Source of the DNA: JBAOHV01 sp963714875
GTDB taxonomy: Bacteria > Actinomycetota > Acidimicrobiia > Acidimicrobiales > Microtrichaceae
Length of the DNA stretch: 64,000 nt
Direction of reading: 5' to 3'
Assembly: GCA_963714875.1 (NCBI GenBank)
Contig: CAVQQI010000011.1
Span: 248,001-312,000, forward strand
Position numbers and translations under genes: made by a program
Notes under the pieces: model-generated
Told to the model about the DNA's origin: nothing
Database searches by the model: none
The model's input: only the letters and a program-made list of their open reading frames with translations
Shown: piece after piece, positions 1-8,300 of the stretch
Numbering within the stretch: the stretch's first letter is position 1
How the letters are laid out: every line of letters starts with the position of its first letter

Positions 1-227
1 GTCTGCGCGACGGGGGAGCTGGACCCGTCGCGACGGATCTGCGCCGACCCGTCGGTCCACAACAGGATCTCATTGGGGCGGAGGTCGGTGACGGCTCGAC
101 CCGCGGTGCGGTCGCGCAGCAGCTCGCGAACCACCGGCAACAGGATCGCTGCGGCACGACGGGCTGGGAGCGGGGCGTCGGATCGGACCAGGGACGCCAG
201 CGTGCGTGCCCGTGGGGCCTCGTTCAC
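1..227 (-). CDS. Unrecognised protein, N-terminal part (runs off window)
   Basis: The frame opens at a GTG at 227 and runs off the left edge, so about 75 codons are seen. The GTG overlaps the TGA stop of the CopD-like gene by four bases (GTGA), which indicates translational coupling in one operon. The visible part is rich in Ala, Arg and Leu, with a probable helix near residues 20-38 and then a short segment NEILLWTDGSAQ. I do not recognise the family. Third codon positions are G/C-rich, as in a real gene. Confidence 0.5.
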   Translation of the reverse strand, partial: MNEAPRARTLASLVRSDAPLPARRAAAILLPVVRELLRDRTAGRAVTDLRPNEILLWTDGSAQIRRDGSSSPVAQ

Positions 228-613
228 GCGACGGGTGTGACGAGGAAGCCCAGGTACATGGCGATCACCGCGAACACCGAGGCGACCGCTCCACCGCCTG
301 CCAGCAGCACCTTGTTGCCGCGTGCGTTCTGATGCACCGCCGCACCCGCGCCCGACAGCAGCACGGCGAGCACCTTGAGCTCGATCCACGGGTGCGCCAG
401 CTCGTCGAGGGGCAGCACGAACAGGTTCCACAGACCGGTGACGACCGCGATGGTGAACGCCGGCCACGCCAGGCGGTTGAAGGCCCTGGCGACACGTCGG
501 GGTGCGTCGTCGCCGAAGGTGCGCACGGTCGGCACGAGGCCGGCCATCACGATCAGTCCGCCGACCCAGATGGATGCCGCCAGGACGTGCAGGAACAGTC
601 GGAACGCGGTCAC
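224..613 (-). CDS. CopD-like small integral membrane protein
   Basis: This 129-residue protein has four hydrophobic segments. The N-terminal FLHVLAASIWVGGLI resembles the first helix of the CopD/YhhN-like copper resistance D domain (conserved H and WxGG). Full CopD proteins are longer, so this is a single-domain member. A role in copper or haem handling is only suggested by family. The start is a GTG at 613 with a -10-like CATGCT six bases upstream and no Shine-Dalgarno, fitting a leaderless transcript. Its stop overlaps the start of the next gene on the same strand. Confidence 0.65.
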   Translation of the reverse strand: MTAFRLFLHVLAASIWVGGLIVMAGLVPTVRTFGDDAPRRVARAFNRLAWPAFTIAVVTGLWNLFVLPLDELAHPWIELKVLAVLLSGAGAAVHQNARGNKVLLAGGGAVASVFAVIAMYLGFLVTPVA

Positions 614-625
614 CGCTCCAGCATG

Positions 626-1678
626 TCAGCCCAGGTCGCCGAGCACGGAACTGGCTGACACCGAGCGGTCGTTCACCGGTGGGCGACCGACCGGGTCGGC
701 GCCGAGCCCCAGCGCGCCGACCACGTCGATCGCCGCGAGCAGGTCCCGCAGGTTGCGCGGCGGCGGGAAGTACTCCTCTTCGGAGGTGATGCGCACCTCG
801 GTCACGCCATGGGTCGGTGCGAGTTGTTCGATGACCGCCTCGACCAGCTCCTCGGGCGCCGATGCGCCCGCGGTGACCCCGACGGTGCCGTGCAGGTCGT
901 CGGGAAGCTCGAGCGGGTCGTTGATGCGGTACACCCTCGAGCACCCTGCGCCGACGGCGAGCTTCTCGAGCGCCACGGTGTTCGAGGAGTTGGCCGACCC
1001 GATGACGACCACGGCGTCGCATCGGCCGGCGATGTGCATGAGCGCCGTCTGCCGATTGGTCGTGGCGAAGCACAGATCCGAACGGCCGGGCATCCACAGC
1101 TGCGGGAAGCGCTCCTTGGTGGCGTTCGCCACGTCCTCCCAATCCAGATGCGACAAGGTGGTCTGGGCGAGCAGCGCCACCGGGGTCTCGAACGCAGGCA
1201 GCGCCCGCACCTCGGCCACGGACTCGACCCGGTGCACGTCCTGGGGAGCCACGGCCATGGTCCCGACGGCCTCTTCGTGGCCCTCGTGGCCGACGTAGAC
1301 GATCGAGTACCCCTTGCCCGAGCGAACCTTGACCTCGTGGTGCACCTTCGTCACCAGCGGGCACACCGCGTCGACCACGAACCCGCCGCGTTCACGCGCC
1401 GCGGTGACGACCTCGGGCGCAGAGCCGTGCGCGGACAGCATGACGGGGCGTCCCGGCGGCACTTCATCGATGTCGTCGACGAAGACCACTCCCAGATCCT
1501 CGAATCGCTGCACGACTCGCTGGTTGTGCACGATCTCGTGGTAGCAGTAGATGGGCCCGTCGAACGCCCGCACCATCCAGGCCAGGGCCTTGATCGCCAT
1601 CTCCACGCCGGCGCAGAATCCCCGTGGCGCCGCAAGGAGCACCTCGTCGACACCGCTGGTCACCTCGTCGTCAGCCAC
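626..1678 (-). CDS. ispH: 4-hydroxy-3-methylbut-2-enyl diphosphate reductase
   Basis: IspH carries out the last step of the MEP isoprenoid pathway, reducing HMBPP to IPP and DMAPP with a [4Fe-4S] cluster. The three cluster cysteines are visible at C22 (RGFCAG), C106 (AVCPLVTKVH) and C203 (SDLCFATTNRQ), and the family C-terminal motif TSEEEYFPPPRNL is present. At 350 residues it is slightly longer than E. coli IspH because of a short C-terminal tail. The start is GTG 1678, six bases after a TAGAGT -10 box, with no ribosome binding site, so the mRNA is probably leaderless. It has its own promoter and does not depend on the neighbours. Confidence 0.95.
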   Translation of the reverse strand: MADDEVTSGVDEVLLAAPRGFCAGVEMAIKALAWMVRAFDGPIYCYHEIVHNQRVVQRFEDLGVVFVDDIDEVPPGRPVMLSAHGSAPEVVTAARERGGFVVDAVCPLVTKVHHEVKVRSGKGYSIVYVGHEGHEEAVGTMAVAPQDVHRVESVAEVRALPAFETPVALLAQTTLSHLDWEDVANATKERFPQLWMPGRSDLCFATTNRQTALMHIAGRCDAVVVIGSANSSNTVALEKLAVGAGCSRVYRINDPLELPDDLHGTVGVTAGASAPEELVEAVIEQLAPTHGVTEVRITSEEEYFPPPRNLRDLLAAIDVVGALGLGADPVGRPPVNDRSVSASSVLGDLG

Positions 1679-1684
1679 GGTCCG

Positions 1685-1690
1685 ACTCTA
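1685..1690 (-). promoter_or_regulatory. -10 box of ispH (leaderless)
   Basis: TAGAGT lies six bases before the GTG start of ispH, leaving no room for a Shine-Dalgarno. Confidence 0.55.
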
Positions 1691-1766
1691 CGACGCGCCG
1701 ACGGCCGCCCCGGAGCAGGCACTGCACCGGGTCGCCGGGATGTTCCGGCGTGGTGATCGAGGCGAC

Positions 1767-2960
1767 TCAGGGGTTGTGGCGGTAGCGGGCGATGTCGTCG
1801 AAGTTGGCCAGGACCTGGTCGCCGAGGCCGACGGGCTCGGCGTCGATGCCGGCACGGAAGCGGATCTCGGCGGTGACGAAGTGGCGCACCTCGGGCCAGA
1901 CCTCGGGGGAGTCCTTGAACGACGGGACGCGGCATCCGTCGTTGCCGAGCGCCAGCAGGCCCTCGGGCACCGGGATCCCCGCCGCCTTGGCGATCTCGAC
2001 CGCGCCGCCCTCGCCGATCTCGCAGATGTCGCTGAAGGCGTTGACGTGGCCGGAGCCGTCGAGCTCCACGAGCTTGCGCTGACCGGCGGTGTAGGTGAAG
2101 CCGTTGCGAACGTTGTCGATGGCGGCCACCGAGTCACGACGAGCGCCGATCCACATCACGTCCTTGTCGGCGGGCAACAACCGGGCGGCATCCATCAACT
2201 GGGTCGGTCCGAGCCCGGCGGCCAACGGGATGCCGCTGACCACGTCGGGGCGTGACAGCAGGCGCAACGTGGTTCCGCCACCCGCGGAGTGACCGATCGG
2301 GTAGATCGTGGATGCGTCGATACGTCCTTCGAGCAGGTTGCCGGTCTCGAGGTTCGCTGCCCGAGCCATCTCGATCGCCTCATCAGCGACGTCGGTGTCG
2401 GCGCGGCCGGCCGGCGGCGGCTCGCCGAGGACCGAACGCAGACCGCGTTCCAGGTAGTCCGGCGAGATCACCACGAAACCCCAGCTCGCCAGGTGGGTGG
2501 TCAGGAAGGTCGACTGCACGCGGTAGCTGGCGAAGCCGTGGGAGAAGAGCACGAGCGGGAAGGGGCCGTCGGGCGATGCTGGCACGCCCCTGGTGGCATC
2601 GGTGACGTAGGGCGGGTTGACGTCGTCGGGGATCAACGCGTCGAACGCGGTCGAGACGTAGTCCCGGATGAAGTACTCGTCGCGTGCACCTGTGCCGATA
2701 TCAGCAGGGTCGACGGGGTACCAGACCTCCATCTTCCGGTCCGAGAGGTCGATGGTGGTCACCCCGACCTCGAAGGGACCGTTCTCGGTGTACGCCGCGT
2801 CCGCGGCGCGAGGGGCGTCGTTCGGGCTCGGTCCTGTCGCCGGTTCCGGAGGGATGGGTGCGCACGCGGCCAGCGTGGCCGCTGCCGCCACGGCGATCAC
2901 CGCGGTGATCGATCGGGACCGTCGGGCGATCGTCGGTCGGGACACCATCGTGATGGACAT
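1767..2960 (-). CDS. Secreted lipoprotein alpha/beta hydrolase (PAF-acetylhydrolase/polyester-hydrolase type)
   Basis: This is a 397-residue exported serine hydrolase. The N-terminus has a charged segment, a hydrophobic Ala-rich helix and a lipobox LAAC with lipidated Cys near residue 33, so it should be anchored outside the membrane. The oxyanion loop (LFSHGFASY) and the nucleophile elbow GHSAGG are clear, and DGSGHVNAF supplies a likely catalytic His. The lid and chain pattern resemble the chlorophyllase/PAF-acetylhydrolase/cutinase-like group, so esters are the probable substrates; the exact one is unknown. ATG 2960 was chosen because GGGGAG lies eight bases upstream; an in-frame start at 2993 has no such site. 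Confidence 0.8.
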   Translation of the reverse strand: MSITMVSRPTIARRSRSITAVIAVAAAATLAACAPIPPEPATGPSPNDAPRAADAAYTENGPFEVGVTTIDLSDRKMEVWYPVDPADIGTGARDEYFIRDYVSTAFDALIPDDVNPPYVTDATRGVPASPDGPFPLVLFSHGFASYRVQSTFLTTHLASWGFVVISPDYLERGLRSVLGEPPPAGRADTDVADEAIEMARAANLETGNLLEGRIDASTIYPIGHSAGGGTTLRLLSRPDVVSGIPLAAGLGPTQLMDAARLLPADKDVMWIGARRDSVAAIDNVRNGFTYTAGQRKLVELDGSGHVNAFSDICEIGEGGAVEIAKAAGIPVPEGLLALGNDGCRVPSFKDSPEVWPEVRHFVTAEIRFRAGIDAEPVGLGDQVLANFDDIARYRHNP

Positions 2961-3091
2961 GTTCACACTCCCCAGGTGTTCAGGCCCGCACACCGGACGG
3001 ACCGGGCAATCCTGTCACAGCTCCCGCCGATCCAGCAGTCGCGGGCTGCCCGGACGGGCGGGTCCGAGTCCGTCGTCGCGGTGGCCCGGCC

Positions 3092-3097
3092 TACGAT
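3092..3097 (+). promoter_or_regulatory. -10 box upstream of der
   Basis: TACGAT at 3092-3097 would start transcription near 3104, giving a 5' leader of about 20 bases that contains GGAG at 3116-3119 before the der ATG. Confidence 0.4.
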
Positions 3098-3124
3098 GAC
3101 GGCTCGACCTCGAACGGAGTACCG

Positions 3125-4447
3125 ATGCCCACCCCCGCAGAGCTGCCATTGGTGGCCATCGTCGGGCGCCCCAACGTCGGGAAGTCCACGCTGATGAATC
3201 GCATCGTCGGCAAGCGCGTCGCGATCGTGGAGGAGAAGCCCGGAGTGACCCGCGACCGCAAGGAGGTCGAGGCGGACTGGCTGGGTCACGAGTTCCGGCT
3301 GGTCGACACCGGCGGGTGGATGACCGGCGGGAGCGATCTGGACAAGAAGGTCAGCCACCAGGCCGAACAGGCCATCAACGACGCCGACATCGTCCTGTTC
3401 GTGGTGGATGCCGCCGTCGGGGTGAGCGACGAGGATGCCCGCGTCGCGCAGATGCTCCGGTCGATCGACACCCCGGTGCTGGTCGTGGCCAACAAGGTCG
3501 ACGACCAGAGCCGTGAGGCGCTCATCTGGGAGTTGCTGTCGCTCGGTCTGGGAGATCCGTTTCCGGTCTCTGCGCTGCACGGTCGTGGCGCGGGGGATCT
3601 GCTCGATCGGGTGGTCGGCTATCTGCCGCCGCTGGCGGAGCAGGTCGAGCCGCACTCCGGTGGGGTCGCCGCCGACGGCGTCTGTTCGGTGGCCCTCGTC
3701 GGCCGCCCCAACGTGGGCAAGTCGACGTTGTTCAATCGGCTGATCGGCGACGATCGGTCGGTGGTGCACGACATGCCCGGTACCACGCGGGACTCGGTCG
3801 ACACGGTGGTCGACACCGAGGTCGGGCCGATCCGGTTCGTCGACACCGCGGGGATGCGGCGCAAGTCACGCATCGACGAGGGCACCGAGTACTTCTCGAT
3901 GGTGCGGGCGTTGCGGTCGGTCGACGAGGCGAACGTCGCGTTGTTGGTCATCGACGCCACCGAGGGCATCACGCACCAGGATCAGCGCCTCGCCGAACGG
4001 GTCGACGGCGCGGGGTGCCCGATCATCGTCGTGCTGAACAAGTGGGAGCTGCTCGATGAGGAGGCACGCAGCGACGTGCTCTACCAGATGGGCCAGAAGA
4101 TGCACTTCCTGGGTGAGAGCGCCGTACTGCGCGTCTCGGCGCTCAACGGTCGAGGCGTGCACCGGTTGCTCCCGGCCCTCGGCGAGGCGATCTCCCAATA
4201 CCGGACGCGCGTGCCCACCAGGAAGGTCAACGACCTGATCCGCCGCGCCCAGCAGGCGCAACCCGCTCCGCACGGTGGCCGGATCCTCTACGCGACACAG
4301 GGGGCGACGGATCCGCCGACCTTCACCCTCTTCACCAACAAAGAGGTCCCCGCCAGCTACCTGCGCTACCTCGAACGCCAGATCCGCTCGGAGTTCGACC
4401 TGGGCGCGACGCCGATCAAGCTGCGGGTTCGCCGCCGGGGCGACTGA
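3125..4447 (+). CDS. der: Ribosome biogenesis GTPase Der (EngA)
   Basis: Der is an essential double GTPase that binds the 50S precursor. Both G domains are complete: Walker A GRPNVGKS at residues 14-21 and again near residue 192, switch II DTGG (first) and DTAG (second), and the NKVD and NKWE base-recognition motifs. The last 90 residues form the KH-like domain. The length of 440 residues is normal. The start is ATG 3125 with GGAG nine bases upstream. A probable promoter sits at 3092-3097 and the FKBP gene follows on the same strand. Confidence 0.95.
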   Translation: MPTPAELPLVAIVGRPNVGKSTLMNRIVGKRVAIVEEKPGVTRDRKEVEADWLGHEFRLVDTGGWMTGGSDLDKKVSHQAEQAINDADIVLFVVDAAVGVSDEDARVAQMLRSIDTPVLVVANKVDDQSREALIWELLSLGLGDPFPVSALHGRGAGDLLDRVVGYLPPLAEQVEPHSGGVAADGVCSVALVGRPNVGKSTLFNRLIGDDRSVVHDMPGTTRDSVDTVVDTEVGPIRFVDTAGMRRKSRIDEGTEYFSMVRALRSVDEANVALLVIDATEGITHQDQRLAERVDGAGCPIIVVLNKWELLDEEARSDVLYQMGQKMHFLGESAVLRVSALNGRGVHRLLPALGEAISQYRTRVPTRKVNDLIRRAQQAQPAPHGGRILYATQGATDPPTFTLFTNKEVPASYLRYLERQIRSEFDLGATPIKLRVRRRGD

Positions 4448-4481
4448 TCTCTACGCTGACGGCCCGACCGAGGAGGAACAT

Positions 4482-4877
4482 GTGAGCGACGTTCGAAGCC
4501 AGATCGAGTCCCGAGGCAAGCCGCAGCTCGGCGCCACCGACCCGGTCACCGACCTGTCGGTGACCGACGAGGTCGAGGGTGCCGGCGACGAGGTCACCGT
4601 GGGTGCCACGGTGACTGCTCACTACGTCGGCGTCTCGGCATCCACCGGCGCGCAGTTCGACGCCTCGTGGGATCGGGGCGCACCCATCAGCTTCCCGCTC
4701 GACGGCGTCATCGCCGGGTGGAGCCAGGGTCTGTTGGGCATGAAGGTCGGCGGTCGCCGCACCCTGGTCATCCCCGGCCACCTGGCCTACGGGTCCAACC
4801 CGCCACCCGGTGCCGGCATCGCCCCCGACGAGACGCTCGTGTTCACCGTCGACCTGGTCGACGTCAGCTGGCGCTGA
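4482..4877 (+). CDS. FKBP-type peptidyl-prolyl cis-trans isomerase (cytosolic)
   Basis: This 131-residue protein is a single FKBP domain: TVTAHYVG, QFDASWDRGAPISFPL, GVIAGWSQGLLGMKVGGRR and PGHLAYG are all recognisable family segments, covering the substrate pocket aromatic residues. No signal peptide is present, so it acts in the cytoplasm as a folding helper. The start is GTG 4482, five bases after a perfect AGGAGG at 4471-4476; the overlapping ATG at 4480 is followed at once by TGA. It lies 34 bases after der and before a second, exported FKBP, which suggests a duplicated pair. Confidence 0.9.
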   Translation: MSDVRSQIESRGKPQLGATDPVTDLSVTDEVEGAGDEVTVGATVTAHYVGVSASTGAQFDASWDRGAPISFPLDGVIAGWSQGLLGMKVGGRRTLVIPGHLAYGSNPPPGAGIAPDETLVFTVDLVDVSWR

Positions 4878-4947
4878 GACCTGCTGCTGCGAATCGCAGC
4901 GACCACCCAGTCAGATCACCGACCCATCGACCCACCCGGAGCCCCAC

Positions 4948-5535
4948 ATGCACCGCCGAACTCCTCTTCTGCTCGTTGCCGGCCTGTTGGCCGTCATGTC
5001 GCTCGTTGCCGCGGGGTGCGGTGACGACGAGGACGCAGCATCCACTTCCTCCACGACCACGGTGTCGCCGGCGGAGCCGTGCAGCGACGTCTACGTCGCC
5101 GGCGACGCCGTCGAGGGACCTGACCAGATCGAGGCCCGTGGTGAGCCCGAGCTGGTGGCGTGTGACCCAGAGGGTTCAGGACTCGTGGTGATCGACGAGG
5201 TCATCGGCTCCGGTGCCGAGGTTCCCGAAGGCGCCACCGTCACGGTGCAGTACAGCGGCGTCGGTGCAGCCGACGGCACCGTGTTCGACTCCTCCTGGTC
5301 GCGCGGTGAGCCGATCAGCTTCGGGCTCGACCAGGTGATCCCCGGCTGGACCGAGGGAATGGTGGGGATGAAGGAAGGCGGCCGCCGCACCCTGGTGATC
5401 CCGCCGGACCTGGCCTACGGCGACGCAGGGCCGGCTCCGGGGGACTACCTGGTGTTCACCATCGACCTCGTGTCGGTCGACGCCGCCGCCGAGGCCCCGG
5501 CGCCCGCAGCTCCGAGCACCACCGTCGCAGGCTGA
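4948..5535 (+). CDS. FKBP-type peptidyl-prolyl isomerase lipoprotein
   Basis: This 195-residue protein starts with a signal peptide and a lipobox ending VAAGC (Cys near residue 24), then a Thr/Ser/Ala linker, then an FKBP domain very like that of the preceding gene (FDSSWSRGEPISFGLDQV, GMVGMKEGGRR, PDLAYG). It is therefore predicted to be a surface-anchored proline isomerase that folds exported proteins. The C-terminal tail is Ala/Pro-rich and unstructured. The start ATG 4948 begins the signal peptide. The pair of cytosolic and exported FKBPs in tandem probably arose by local duplication. Confidence 0.88.
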   Translation: MHRRTPLLLVAGLLAVMSLVAAGCGDDEDAASTSSTTTVSPAEPCSDVYVAGDAVEGPDQIEARGEPELVACDPEGSGLVVIDEVIGSGAEVPEGATVTVQYSGVGAADGTVFDSSWSRGEPISFGLDQVIPGWTEGMVGMKEGGRRTLVIPPDLAYGDAGPAPGDYLVFTIDLVSVDAAAEAPAPAAPSTTVAG

Positions 5536-5548
5536 GCCACCAGCGCCG

Positions 5549-7096
5549 ATGACGGAGGGACAGGTCGAACGGATCGCGGCAGCGACCGCCCGGGCGTTGC
5601 AGGGCAACCTGGCCTCGGGCGCCGGCAAGCTGGAGCAGCAGCACAAGCTGTTCGTGCGCGACCGGATCGCGCTGTTGTGCGATCCGGGGACCTTCGTCGA
5701 GGACCAGTTGCTGGCCAACGCCGCCTATCGCGACGACATGGATCCGAACCTGCCCGCCGACGGCGTGGTGACCGGCGTGGGCGAGGTCGACGGTCGTCCG
5801 GTGTGCGTCATGGCGAACGATCCGACGGTCAAGGCCGGGTCGTGGGGAGCGCGCACGGTCGAGAAGATCGTGCGGCTCACCGAGACGGCGCTGCGCGACG
5901 AGCTGCCGGTCGTGTGGCTGGTGGATTCCGCGGGAGCGCGGATCACCGACCAGGTCGAGCTGTTCCCGGGTCGGCGCGGGGCGGGACGCATCTTCTACAA
6001 CCAGGTGCGCCTGTCCGGGAAGGTCCCCCAGGTCTGCTGTCTGTTCGGCCCTTCGGCCGCTGGCGGCGCCTACATCCCGGCCTTCACCGACCTGGTGATC
6101 ATGGTCGAGGGGAACGCCTCGATGTACCTGGGGTCGCCGCGGATGGCCGAGATGGTCATCGGCGAGGTGGCGACCCTCGAGGAGACCGGCGGCGCTCGCA
6201 TGCACGCCACGGTGTCGGGCTGCGGCGACAACCTGGCCGATGACGACGAGGACGCCATCGCACAGGCCAAGGCGTACCTGACCTACCTGCCCAGCAGGTG
6301 GAGCGATGACCCGCCGCAGTACCACCCGGCGCCGCCCGCCCGGCCGCTGACCGCGGAGCTCGTGCCGGCGGAGGAGACCGCCGGCTACGACATGCACGAC
6401 GTGCTCGACGGGTTGCTCGATGAGGAGTCCTTCTTCGAGATCAAGCCCCTGTTCGCCCCGGAGATGCTGGTCGGTTTCGGCCTGCTCGAGGGTCGGCCGG
6501 TCGGGATCGTGGCGAACAACCCGATGCACAAGGGCGGGGTGATCTTCACCGACTCGGCGGACAAGGCGGCGCGGTTCATCTGGTTGTGCGACGCGTTCGG
6601 CGTCCCGCTGATCTTCCTGGCCGACGTGCCCGGATTCATGATCGGCACCCAGGTCGAGCGTGAGGGCATCATCCGCCACGGGGCGAAGATGATCACTGCC
6701 GTGTCCGAGGCGACGGTGCCGAAGATCTCGGTGATCGTGCGCAAGGCGTACGGCGCCGGCCTGTACGCCATGAGCGGCCCGGCGTTCGAGCCGGAGGCAA
6801 CCCTGGCGCTGCCGACCGCGAAGATCGCGGTCATGGGGCCCGAAGCGGCGGTCAACGCCGTGTTCGCCAACAAGATCGCCGCGATCGCCGACGAGGGCGA
6901 ACGCCTCGCGTTCGTCGAGGAGCAGCGTCGGCTCTACGAGGAGGACGTCGACCTGCTGCGGCTGGCGTCCGAGCTGGTCATCGACGGCATCGTCGAGTGG
7001 GAATCGCTGCGCTCCCAGGTGCATCACCGGTTGGAGCGCGCACAGGGCAAGAGCCGGCACTTCTCGGACCGCCGTCACGGCGTGCCGCCGGTCTGA
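5549..7096 (+). CDS. Acyl-CoA carboxylase carboxyltransferase (beta) subunit
   Basis: This 515-residue protein has the two crotonase-fold halves of biotin-dependent carboxyltransferases. The N half includes VDSAGARI and FGPSAAGGAYIPAF; the C half includes FLADVPGFMIGTQVEREGIIRHGAKM and RKAYGAGLYAMSG. These glycine-rich loops bind the acyl-CoA and carboxybiotin. It belongs to the PccB/MccB/AccD group that makes malonyl-, methylmalonyl- or methylcrotonyl-type CoAs; the substrate cannot be fixed from sequence. No biotin carboxylase (alpha) gene is in the window, so its partner is encoded elsewhere. It follows the FKBP lipoprotein by 13 bases, consistent with cotranscription. Confidence 0.9.
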   Translation: MTEGQVERIAAATARALQGNLASGAGKLEQQHKLFVRDRIALLCDPGTFVEDQLLANAAYRDDMDPNLPADGVVTGVGEVDGRPVCVMANDPTVKAGSWGARTVEKIVRLTETALRDELPVVWLVDSAGARITDQVELFPGRRGAGRIFYNQVRLSGKVPQVCCLFGPSAAGGAYIPAFTDLVIMVEGNASMYLGSPRMAEMVIGEVATLEETGGARMHATVSGCGDNLADDDEDAIAQAKAYLTYLPSRWSDDPPQYHPAPPARPLTAELVPAEETAGYDMHDVLDGLLDEESFFEIKPLFAPEMLVGFGLLEGRPVGIVANNPMHKGGVIFTDSADKAARFIWLCDAFGVPLIFLADVPGFMIGTQVEREGIIRHGAKMITAVSEATVPKISVIVRKAYGAGLYAMSGPAFEPEATLALPTAKIAVMGPEAAVNAVFANKIAAIADEGERLAFVEEQRRLYEEDVDLLRLASELVIDGIVEWESLRSQVHHRLERAQGKSRHFSDRRHGVPPV

Positions 7097-7111
7097 GCGG
7101 GGATCTGCAAC

Positions 7112-7360
7112 ATGCCCTGGTGCGAGGACTGCGACCGCTTCTACACCCCTCCGACGCTCAACGCAGCGGGCGACTGCCCCGAAGGCCACCACGTCGCCGA
7201 CCCCGATGATGCGCCCCGATTGGTGCAGTCGACCGTCGACGGACGTGAGGAGGAGCCCGACCCGAAGGTGCCCTGGCACTTCTGGCTGCTGATCATCGCG
7301 ACGGTGGCCTATCTGGGGTGGCGTGCGGTCGAGGGCATCGCCTGGGTCCTCAACCGCTGA
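7112..7360 (+). CDS. Small zinc-ribbon-like single-pass membrane protein
   Basis: This 82-residue protein starts with Cys pairs (CEDC near residues 4-7 and CPEGH near residue 22) that look like a zinc ribbon or knuckle, then an acidic linker, then one hydrophobic helix (FWLLIIATVAYLGWRAV) near the C-terminus. The start ATG 7112 is 15 bases after the carboxyltransferase stop with a GGGGAT ribosome binding site. Function unknown; the position suggests cotranscription with the carboxylase gene. Confidence 0.7.
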   Translation: MPWCEDCDRFYTPPTLNAAGDCPEGHHVADPDDAPRLVQSTVDGREEEPDPKVPWHFWLLIIATVAYLGWRAVEGIAWVLNR

Positions 7361-7491
7361 CGGTGCGAGCGGCAACGTACGCGATCGTTGGCCCGGCCTC
7401 TGCCGGAGCGCCTCGACCGGTCGCAGCGTCCGGACGGTGGAAGCCCGACGGTGACCCGCCGGCCGTGTTCGGCAGTGCGGGGCGGCTCAGC

Positions 7492-7497
7492 TACAGT
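7492..7497 (+). promoter_or_regulatory. -10 box of tRNA-Pro
   Basis: TACAGT lies 11 bases before the mature 5' end of the tRNA, a suitable distance for a short 5' leader removed by RNase P. Confidence 0.5.
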
Positions 7498-7508
7498 GGC
7501 CGCTCCCA

Positions 7509-7583
7509 CGGGCTGTGGCGCAGCTTGGTTAGCGCGCTTGACTGGGGGTCAAGAGGTCGGGAGTTCGAATCTCCCCAGCCCGA
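7509..7583 (+). tRNA. tRNA-Pro (anticodon GGG)
   Basis: The sequence folds as a full cloverleaf. The acceptor stem CGGGCTG pairs with CAGCCCG; D arm GCGC/GCGC; anticodon stem CTTGA/TCAAG around loop CTGGGGG with anticodon GGG; T arm GGGAG/CTCCC with loop TTCGAAT; discriminator A. The CCA end is not encoded. The anticodon reads CCC and CCU proline codons. A Rho-independent terminator follows after six bases. Confidence 0.95.
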
Positions 7584-7589
7584 CGGAAC

Positions 7590-7615
7590 GAAACCCCTGC
7601 AACTGCAGGGGTTTC
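7590..7615 (+). terminator. Intrinsic terminator after tRNA-Pro
   Basis: GAAACCCCTGC and GCAGGGGTTTC form a perfect 11-bp stem around a 4-base loop (AACT); TTTT follows at 7621. It ends the tRNA transcript and could also act on the convergent minus-strand gene ending at 7691. Confidence 0.8.
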
Positions 7616-7690
7616 GCCCGTTTTCGCCGTCGTCGTGAGCGCTCGTTCTGCGATTCAGCGCAATCGCGGACGGTCGGGCCGGATCATCGG

Positions 7691-8257
7691 TCAGCCGAGC
7701 ACCCCGGGTGTGCAGTTCTCGGGGACGTAGTCGCCGATGCGCTCGAAGTCGTCGCACTCGACGTATCTGGGGTGGGCCTCGCCGACCACGAGTCCCGCGA
7801 TGAAGATGACCGCGATCATGACCGTCGCGGCGGCGCGGATTCCCGTGCTCATGCCGAAGTAGTGGCCCGCCAGCAGGCGCGCCAGGGTGTAGAGCGCCAG
7901 CGGCAGGGTGGCGGCGGAGATCAGCAGCACCACGTTGGACACCAGGCTCTCCCCGTAGGGGAGGTAGAAGTCCGAGATCAGCCGCATCGTCGGCAACGCG
8001 AGGATCAGCTGCCAGCGGCGAGCGAGCGCGAACTCCGAGTTGCGGAAGATGAAGCTGGACACCAGGGCGGTGAAGCTGAGCACCCAGATGGTCCAACGCC
8101 AGCGATGGTCCACCGTGTCGAACGCGCCCAGGTCGAAGCCGATCTGCCAGGCGACCAGGCCCGAACCCAGCACCACGACCACGAACGTTCTCGCCTCGGC
8201 GGTCCGGTCGATCAGATCCGCTCCGTGCGCGCCGGTCGCGAGCTGGTCATCGGACAT
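7691..8257 (-). CDS. Hypothetical membrane protein
   Basis: This 188-residue protein has four hydrophobic helices (near residues 23-43, 55-72, 97-120 and 135-157) and a C-terminal tail with two cysteines (ECDDF and ENCTP) that may form a disulfide outside the cell. I do not recognise a family. The start ATG 8257 is six bases after a TAGCGT -10 box with no Shine-Dalgarno. The gene ends facing the tRNA terminator and follows the GtrA glycosyltransferase gene start-to-end on the minus strand. Confidence 0.7.
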   Translation of the reverse strand: MSDDQLATGAHGADLIDRTAEARTFVVVVLGSGLVAWQIGFDLGAFDTVDHRWRWTIWVLSFTALVSSFIFRNSEFALARRWQLILALPTMRLISDFYLPYGESLVSNVVLLISAATLPLALYTLARLLAGHYFGMSTGIRAAATVMIAVIFIAGLVVGEAHPRYVECDDFERIGDYVPENCTPGVLG

Positions 8258-8263
8258 CAGGTC

Positions 8264-8269
8264 ACGCTA
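8264..8269 (-). promoter_or_regulatory. -10 box of membrane protein gene (leaderless)
   Basis: TAGCGT lies six bases before ATG 8257. Confidence 0.5.
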
Positions 8270-8300
8270 TCGGCGGTCCGGTTCGCCTCCTCGCGTCGGT

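Noticed and set aside
5456..7375. 639-codon frame antisense to the carboxyltransferase gene
   Set aside because: Composition (Arg, His, Asp, Gly) is typical of an antisense shadow.
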